Shown here piece by piece: positions 58,194 to 64,000 of a stretch of DNA of 64,000 bases (its first letter is position 1; the number at the start of each line of letters is the position of its first letter). Position numbers and translations under genes: made by a program. The DNA lies in the NCBI GenBank assembly GCA_037447605.1, contig CM074806.1:5417-69416 (forward strand). Reading direction: 5' to 3'. The notes beneath the pieces were generated by a model. It was not told the origin of the DNA and searched no databases. It saw nothing but the letters and a program-made list of their open reading frames with translations. Source of the stretch: Zygnema circumcarinatum. Lineage: Eukaryota > Streptophyta > Zygnematophyceae > Zygnematales > Zygnemataceae.

Positions 58194-61100
58194 ATGGAGA
58201 GTCTCATTTCTCAGGTACTTTCTTCCCTGCTCCCTCCCGAGCCCTGGGCTGCTTCCCGCCAGCGCTGGCGCAGTGGCGCTTTGCGGAGAGCGTCAGCCTC
58301 CGCCCGCGGCGGGCGATGGGGGGCAGACAAGGCTCTTCGATGTTTCCAGAAATTAAACTGAAAATCTGCTGAAATCAGAGCACAGCTATGATATCCCTGG
58401 TTATTTCTGGAGGAAAAATAATTAACATGAAGACATCTCTTTAATTTCCCTTTTGGGGGGAGCGGTTGTAGGCCGAACTGGCCTTGCTCTCTTTCACATG
58501 GTCTTCTTCGAGTGACATAAATTAAACCGCATAAAATTTCCCGCGGGATCAATGATGATTGCGTTTCCATGGAAGCCTGCAGGTGTCTCTTGGCCACGCG
58601 GACTCGACCGCGAGCTTGTCGCAGCTGGAGCAGGAGGAGCTGCAGTGGGGAGCGCGGAACTGGCTCTCGAGTATGCGCGAGGCGGAGGGCGGCCCGAGTG
58701 CGGTCCGAGGGCGGAAGCCCGACGACCTCGGCGGCAGCCTCAGTTTGGAGGACCTCGACGGCGCTCTCAATAGTACGTGCCCCCTCGTTACTCTTGCACT
58801 GCTATAACGCTTGTAGCCCCTCTCTGCACTGCTTGATTCCGATTTTAAAAAAAGCATGACCTGTATGTGTATGTCATAGTGAGCTGTGTCCAGTGAATTT
58901 TAACAATTTTAATTTCTGTATGAGGTACGGTTTGGGATACTGGTGTTAGTGAGCGGACAAATAAGCACACTATGATTGAACCACTTCATCTGTTCATTGA
59001 ATAGATCGAAAAAACTTAAGCACTTCGTTGACCTTGATGTTGTAGTTCAGTGATACAACAAAGTGAAGAATCTGAAAATGATCGGAAGGGCAGAATGTGC
59101 AACTTGTCGAACTCTCCACAGCATTTCTGGATGGCCATATGTTGCGAGAATTCGGAACTGAACGAGCAGGTGGATTTTGTGCTAGCATAGTTTTAGTGTA
59201 TGCTCTGCGAAAATAGTTTTCGGGATCAATGGATCCATGATGGCCGGAGTTCCTTCGTGAATGCAGGGGTATCCCACATTGTGAGAGAAGCAATAGAGGC
59301 GAAGGCAGCAGCTGAAGAGGAGGCACGCGAGTGGAGGCGGCGCTATGAGCTTGAGTGCGGGAGAGTGGCGGCCGCCAGCCAGGCCGCTGTGCCGGCAAAG
59401 TGCGCTGATAGCATTGCGGCATCATGTCACGGTTCGTCACCCTCCTATGCCTCTCTACACGCCTCAAGTTTTCTGATGGTGAATCACAGCCTTTCGTTTA
59501 AACTTTACTTCAGAAGTTCCACAAGAGCAGACAACGTCCAGTCTCATGGGGTCTGTAAGATTCTATCTGCGGTTATATCAGCTGAGACGCACGTTCAGGC
59601 TGACAGCAAGCGACTCAGAAAAGTCACCTTGCTCTTTCAAACGAAAAAAACTTCGAAGCTTACAGTTGTGTTCTTTTGATTCCTGTGCATATCAATCTCC
59701 TCTAACTTCGCTTACTGTGTCCAGGCAAGGAGATCCGGCCGCCCGCCAGCGGAAGTACTGGAAACGCGGAGTGCTCCTCTCTTCCATCTTCAGAGCAGCG
59801 CAATGGAGAGCCGGAGACTTCCTGGAAAGGTGAAGGCTGTTGCGGACGGGAAGAAGTTAATAGTCAGCGCACTCTCCAGAGCTGTCGCTCTTTGAAGGAA
59901 ATCGAGTTTGGAATCGGGGAAAACAATGTTGGTGTTTCAAAGGTGAGCGGAGTCCCTGGGTCGTTCTTTTGAATGGCACCAATATCGTACTATTGCAATT
60001 GCTGTTGTTTGCTCGACCTTCAGAAACGCTACAGAAAATAAACAGTGTGTTTGACAATTAACCATCAGCCATAAGAAGATGCTGAGACCTTCTGGCCCTG
60101 GTCCGATGCCCCAGGCACCTGCAGCGGAGGGACGGGTACAAATTCCTCTGTTATAGTTTGGTGAAGTAGTTGGAACTATTTGCATAGATAGTACCTAATG
60201 CTCTAGGAGTTTTGTCAATTTCCTGGGCAAGTTTTCTACAAGTGATTGCTTCTTACACTCTGGGTTTGCCTGCCACCTTCAGGCTGCTTTCCATCTGGCG
60301 TGGGGCCCTGCGGAGGAAGCCCTTCACCGGCACCGGCACGACATCGTGTCCTTCCAGCAGGGCAGCATCAGCAGCGCGGTGCGCGGCAGCCGGCAGATCC
60401 ACCTCCTGTGGGACTCGCCCCCCCGCCGCGCCCTCCTCGTGACCAAGCCCGCCTCGCCCGCCGTGCGGGACCTCTGCGCGCGCATGGTCGCGTGGCTCAG
60501 GGAGGAGCACGGCATCGCCGCCGTGGTGGAGCCGAATGTCCTCAAAGAGCTCAGGGATCGCAGCTCCGAGTTTGATGGAGTCGAGACATGGAATGGTACG
60601 GACGGAACTACTGGCTGGGATGTGCTGCGCGCATGCTATGCTGCCGCGGGGTCAGGTGATGGCGACTTACGGCTTCATCCTCATGGCAATGCGATGTTGC
60701 ATTGCACGGGGGGGCGTGGCAGAGGAGCAGCAGCAGGACCTGCATAAGAAAGTGGACCTGGCCATCACCTTAGGTGGGGATGGAACCGTTCTTTGGGCCG
60801 CTTCACTCTTTCGCGGGCCAGTTCCACCGCTCATCTCGTTTGCGTGCGGGAGCCTCGGATTCATGACTCCGTTCTGTATCCAACACTCAGTGCCCCCGCA
60901 GCGGTGCTGTTATATTGTCTGTCTGTCTGTTCCCCTCCCACTTCCTTCTAGCTTTCATTGGCCTGTTCTTCTCCGAAGCAAGCCTTGACCCCTGCCGGTC
61001 GCAGCTGTGGAGGATTTCCCCTTGTGCTTGACGCGGGTGATCCGCGGGCCGCTCTGTCTGACCCTGCGCAACCGGCTGCGCGTGCGGATTGTCCGGCGGG

Positions 61101-61923
61101 CGGGGGGAGAGGAGGAGGGCGCGTGCACGAACCTGCGGTCGTGCCCCTCGGAGGACGACAGACTCGTGCTCAACGAGGTGGCCATCGACCGCGGCATGTC
61201 CTCCGCGCTCACCAATTTGGACTGCTTCTGCGACGGCCTTTTTGTCACCTCTGTGCAAGGCGATGGCCTCATCCTCTCTACGACCTCCGGCTCCACTGCA
61301 TACTCGCTGGCAGCTGGAGGCTCCATGGTGCATCCTGAGGTTGGTTTGTTTCCTATGTTCCTCAAGATCCCCTTGTCCTGTATGACGGACTCATCCTCAC
61401 AAATCGTTTACAGTTAGTAGCAGCTCTATTCTGCTCGAGGGATCTGCGCTAACTGACTACTCTGCAAATGGCGATGTGCTGGGCCTTCCTTGGCGCATGC
61501 AGCTGTGCTGTTTGCTATGAAGGAGAGAGGACGTAGAGTGCAGGGGGTGAGAGCGGTGTTTGCGAGCATCTTGGCAATGCGGGGTTGGTGCGTGCGTGCG
61601 TGCAGGTGCCCGGCATTCTGTTCACGCCCATCTGCCCGCACTCGCTCTCCTTCCGGCCGCTCATCCTCCCCGAGCACGTCACGCTGCGGGTGCAAGTGCC
61701 CGCCCAGGCTCGGGGGCAGGCCTGGGTCAGCTTCGACGGGCGGGACCGGCAGGCCCTGCAGCCCGGCGACGCGGTGGTCCTGCAGATGTCCGCGTGGCCG
61801 CTGCCCGCCGCGTGCGACCTCGGCTCCACGGCGGACTTCCTGCGCGGCGTCAACGAGAGCCTGCACTGGAACCTGCGCAAGCCGCAGGGGCCTCCCCTGT
61901 CCGCCGGCCCGCCGGCTCGCTAG
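58194..61923 (+). CDS. NADK1: NAD kinase, plant NADK1 type
   Basis: Phosphorylates NAD (and possibly NADH) with ATP to make NADP(H). Eight exons: 58194-58214, 58583-58772, 59267-59431, 59725-59942, 60283-60595, 60723-60875, 61005-61339, 61606-61923. Phases agree and give 570 aa; Arabidopsis NADK1 is about 524. The N-terminal part has the plant helix [21 protein letters not shown], then a Ser/Glu-rich linker. Catalytic core: [20 protein letters not shown], the GGDG motif at about 319-322 in [36 protein letters not shown], and the NAD-binding [22 protein letters not shown]. The end has [19 protein letters not shown] and LHWNLRK. No transit peptide is visible, so it is probably cytosolic. Exon 1 is only seven codons; a different upstream start is possible. 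Confidence 0.95.
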
Positions 61924-63046
61924 CGGCCCAAGGCATTGTGCAGTGAAACGGCATCTCATGCACATGTTGCACAACTCCTCGCTAGGGCACTCGGTGCTCC
62001 ATCGAATTAGAGGCTATCATAAAGTTCTGCCGGGAATAACTCCCAGGCAGTCTGTTGCAATTTCGGGATTAAGCGTAAGCATGTCGGGGTAAGCATAAGC
62101 ACCTGACGATCAGGCAATCAATTCGTGGACGGCCATGCTGTCCTTTCGCTGGGGGTAGCTTTCTCTGCCATTTGCAGGGACTTACTACGAATTTTTTAAT
62201 TTAGGGCCCACGATTGTTTCGCAGAAATGACCGGTGGGAGGTGGCAATCTGCACATGTCTGTAGCCTTGCGAGGCAGACAATGGTTGTACATAAGCGAAG
62301 ACTTTGAATAACATGAGGTCCAGGCGATTCGCTTGTGCCATTAAAGGAGCGGTCTGTCGGAAGTGAGGACGAGAAGCCGTTCCATTGCATCGTTCGAGGA
62401 CTATGCCTGGGCTGCGGGTCGCGGGTAGGGACGCTTGTCATGGCCATCCATAATCGGATCGAGGTCCGATCGAGAGCCCGACCTGAAGGGGTTGTAGGGT
62501 TCCTTGCCTACAGTTTTTGGGGTTTCAAGGGTTGAGGGAATTTAGGGTTCCTACAGGTTTTAAGCATTTTGTTAGAGGTAAAACGTTCGTGCTGTATTTC
62601 CGAGCCGTTGTGGCGAGACCGCCCGCGAGTGTGCGCACGGCACCGAAAAGCGCACATTCCAGTCCATTCCAGTCCAGTCCGCGCGCGCGCTCGACGTCGT
62701 TGCGGGCGGGTCAGACTTAAAACATGGCCAAATTAATAAGGCTAGTAAGGCTGTCGGGCGAATTAAGCATTGTACGGCGAAGGAATTTAGTACTCAGCGC
62801 CGGTTCGGTAATTTTGGATTCTTTTGTGACGCGCGCGGCGACGAGGCACAGGGAAGGAGAGAGAGAGAGAGACCTCCGCGCTCCGTCCCTCGACGCTCAG
62901 CAGTCAATCAGGGCTCTCCCTCCCTCCCTGTGGACGACCCGCCCGCCTTCGCTTCGCTCCGCGAGGCTGCGCTCGCCCTCGCCCTCGCCGCCGCGCCTCT
63001 GTAGTACAGCAAAGGGGCAGGGCAGGGCAGGGCAGGGCAGGGAGAC
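61924..63046. other. intergenic downstream of NAD kinase
   Basis: The 3' UTR of NAD kinase comes first. TTAGGG-like words are scattered at 62490-62560. From 62600 the sequence becomes GC-rich with GAGAGAGA (62857-62869) and a GGCAG array (63017-63041) just before the next start codon. Confidence 0.45.
63017..63041 (+). repeat. GGCAG pentamer array, short copy
   Basis: Five tandem GGCAG units immediately upstream of the start codon at 63047, the same unit as at 18919-18972. Confidence 0.8.
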
Positions 63047-63302
63047 ATGGCCGCGCTCCAGTGTGCTGCAACCATGCTCGCTCGTTCAGGTTCAGGGGAC
63101 TGCGGCTGCTCCCTGTCGAGAGTAGGCGCGGGGAGGGACGGTGTCCGGACGGCTGCTCCTCTGCTCGCCGCCTGCCCTTCAGCTCGCCTGCACTCCTCAT
63201 TTCCCGCGGGCCTTCGTACGGAGACCACCTCTCGCCGGACTTTCAGGGGGGGGGTTTCAGTCAAACCGGCGGCCCCGGTTGTGTGCAGCACGGCAGTGCA
63301 AG
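63047..63302 (+). CDS. first exon of a probable plastid-targeted protein (rest not resolved)
   Basis: Opens at ATG 63047 and runs 85 codons plus one base to an AG|GTGCGT donor. The peptide is rich in Ala, Ser, Arg and Val with very few acidic residues (MAALQCAATMLARSG at the start, VKPAAPVVCSTAV near the end). This is the composition and ending of a chloroplast transit peptide. The mature part must lie in later exons, in 63303-64000 or beyond the window, and I cannot identify it. A 120-aa read-through of the donor ends at 63409 and looks less likely. Confidence 0.5.
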
Positions 63303-64000
63303 GTGCGTCACTCGTCTGTTTGGCCCCCGTCGGGACAATCAGCAGCCATGCGCAGCTCTCTGTCGAAGATTGTAGACGACTCGCCCAGAGTTTGCTACGA
63401 CACTTTTGATCAGAAATGCTTGTTCGATGTTGAAATCCCTAATAACGTGGAGAAATAGTTGAGCTGGGATAATGAGCTGGGAAATTGCGCTGGCTTTGAA
63501 TATTATGTTATGTTTTAGGCAGTGACTTATCGTTACCACCAATGAGCAGATTATTCGGAGTGTCATCGATTGGAGGTATTCTAATTCACCAAAGTTTTGT
63601 TCAGTCTCCCGGGCAATGCGTACCTGGACAGAAAGAAAGTAGTTGACTGATGCCCCGCATGTGTAACGCCCTCAGTTCCCCTTAGAGACTTTAGGAATGG
63701 AAGTTTGAGGACACGGTTACCCATCATGTGTGCTGCACAAGAGCAGACAGAGTAAGCTGCAATTTTTAACTTGCTTTAGTCAAGCAGGGAACTTCATTTT
63801 CTTGTCAGAAAAAAACAATAAGAAGTTTATAGAATTATTAGACTTATTGTAATCTCAACACGGCGAGGTTTAAGGTAGAGATTCAAACGTAGAGACGCGA
63901 ACGTTCATTGGTCGAAGGTTTGTGATGGAAACGGTAACACATCAATCCATCATTTCAATGAGCATATTAAACATACTGACGTGATGTGTCTTTGTGCACA
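63303..64000. other. AT-richer DNA to window end, probably intronic
   Basis: Composition drops sharply in GC relative to the preceding exon. I find no exon with a recognisable family. If the exon at 63047 is real, this is its first intron or contains undetected exons. Confidence 0.35.

Noticed and set aside
1-64000. CRISPR array, bacterial operon, rRNA
   Set aside because: Repeats lack regular unique spacers, the genes are spliced and eukaryotic, and no rRNA-like sequence was seen.

Overview
This window is nuclear DNA from a eukaryote with intron-rich genes. Most introns are 100-500 bp, GT-AG and occasionally GC-AG. I read it as a streptophyte (charophyte-grade) green alga. The main reason is a class II TCP transcription factor at 29.8-31.7 kb, a family known only from streptophytes. 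Supporting this are plant-type versions of CASP, an AIRP2-like RING ligase, a plastid FMN hydrolase, KAS II, KAS III and NAD kinase 1. A mucolipin/polycystin-type TRP channel, present in algae but lost from land plants, argues against a land plant. The exact genus cannot be decided from sequence alone.

Layout: every recognised gene in the left part is on the minus strand and every one in the right part is on the plus strand. Minus strand, with 3' ends to the left: CASP golgin (1-7126, 3' end open at the edge), plastid KAS III (9025-12841), AIRP2-like RING E3 ligase (14847-17328), AAR2 U5 snRNP assembly factor (19211-23475), FMN hydrolase of the HAD family (24919-26917 or further). The strand switch lies at about 27.3-29.8 kb, in a very GC-rich region. 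Plus strand: TCP factor (29794-31653, intronless), PTAR1-type protein (33066-36970), EamA/SLC35G-type transporter (39692-43046), mucolipin-like channel (46257-51632), plastid KAS II (52788-57632), NAD kinase (58194-61923), and the first exon of a further, probably plastid-targeted, protein (63047-63302).

Exon chains were built by hand. I required splice sites, phase agreement and protein-family continuity, and coordinates are given exon by exon. The weakest parts are the luminal domain of the channel, the first exon of KAS II and the 3' end of CASP.

Between genes are many repeats: a 938-bp foldback element with a perfect 8-bp target duplication (38508-39445), a second inverted-repeat element with a purine-rich core (7641-8159), a 0.9-kb heptamer minisatellite inside a KAS II intron, a GATGTG hexamer array, a 1.4-kb polypyrimidine tract, and at least three dispersed repeat families with copies in more than one intergenic region. 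No CRISPR, bacterial operon, rRNA or tRNA gene was seen. Functionally, KAS III and KAS II are the first-condensation and C16-to-C18 elongation enzymes of plastid fatty-acid synthesis. NAD kinase (NADP supply) and FMN hydrolase (flavin turnover) lie nearby. The other genes are unrelated housekeeping or regulatory genes.
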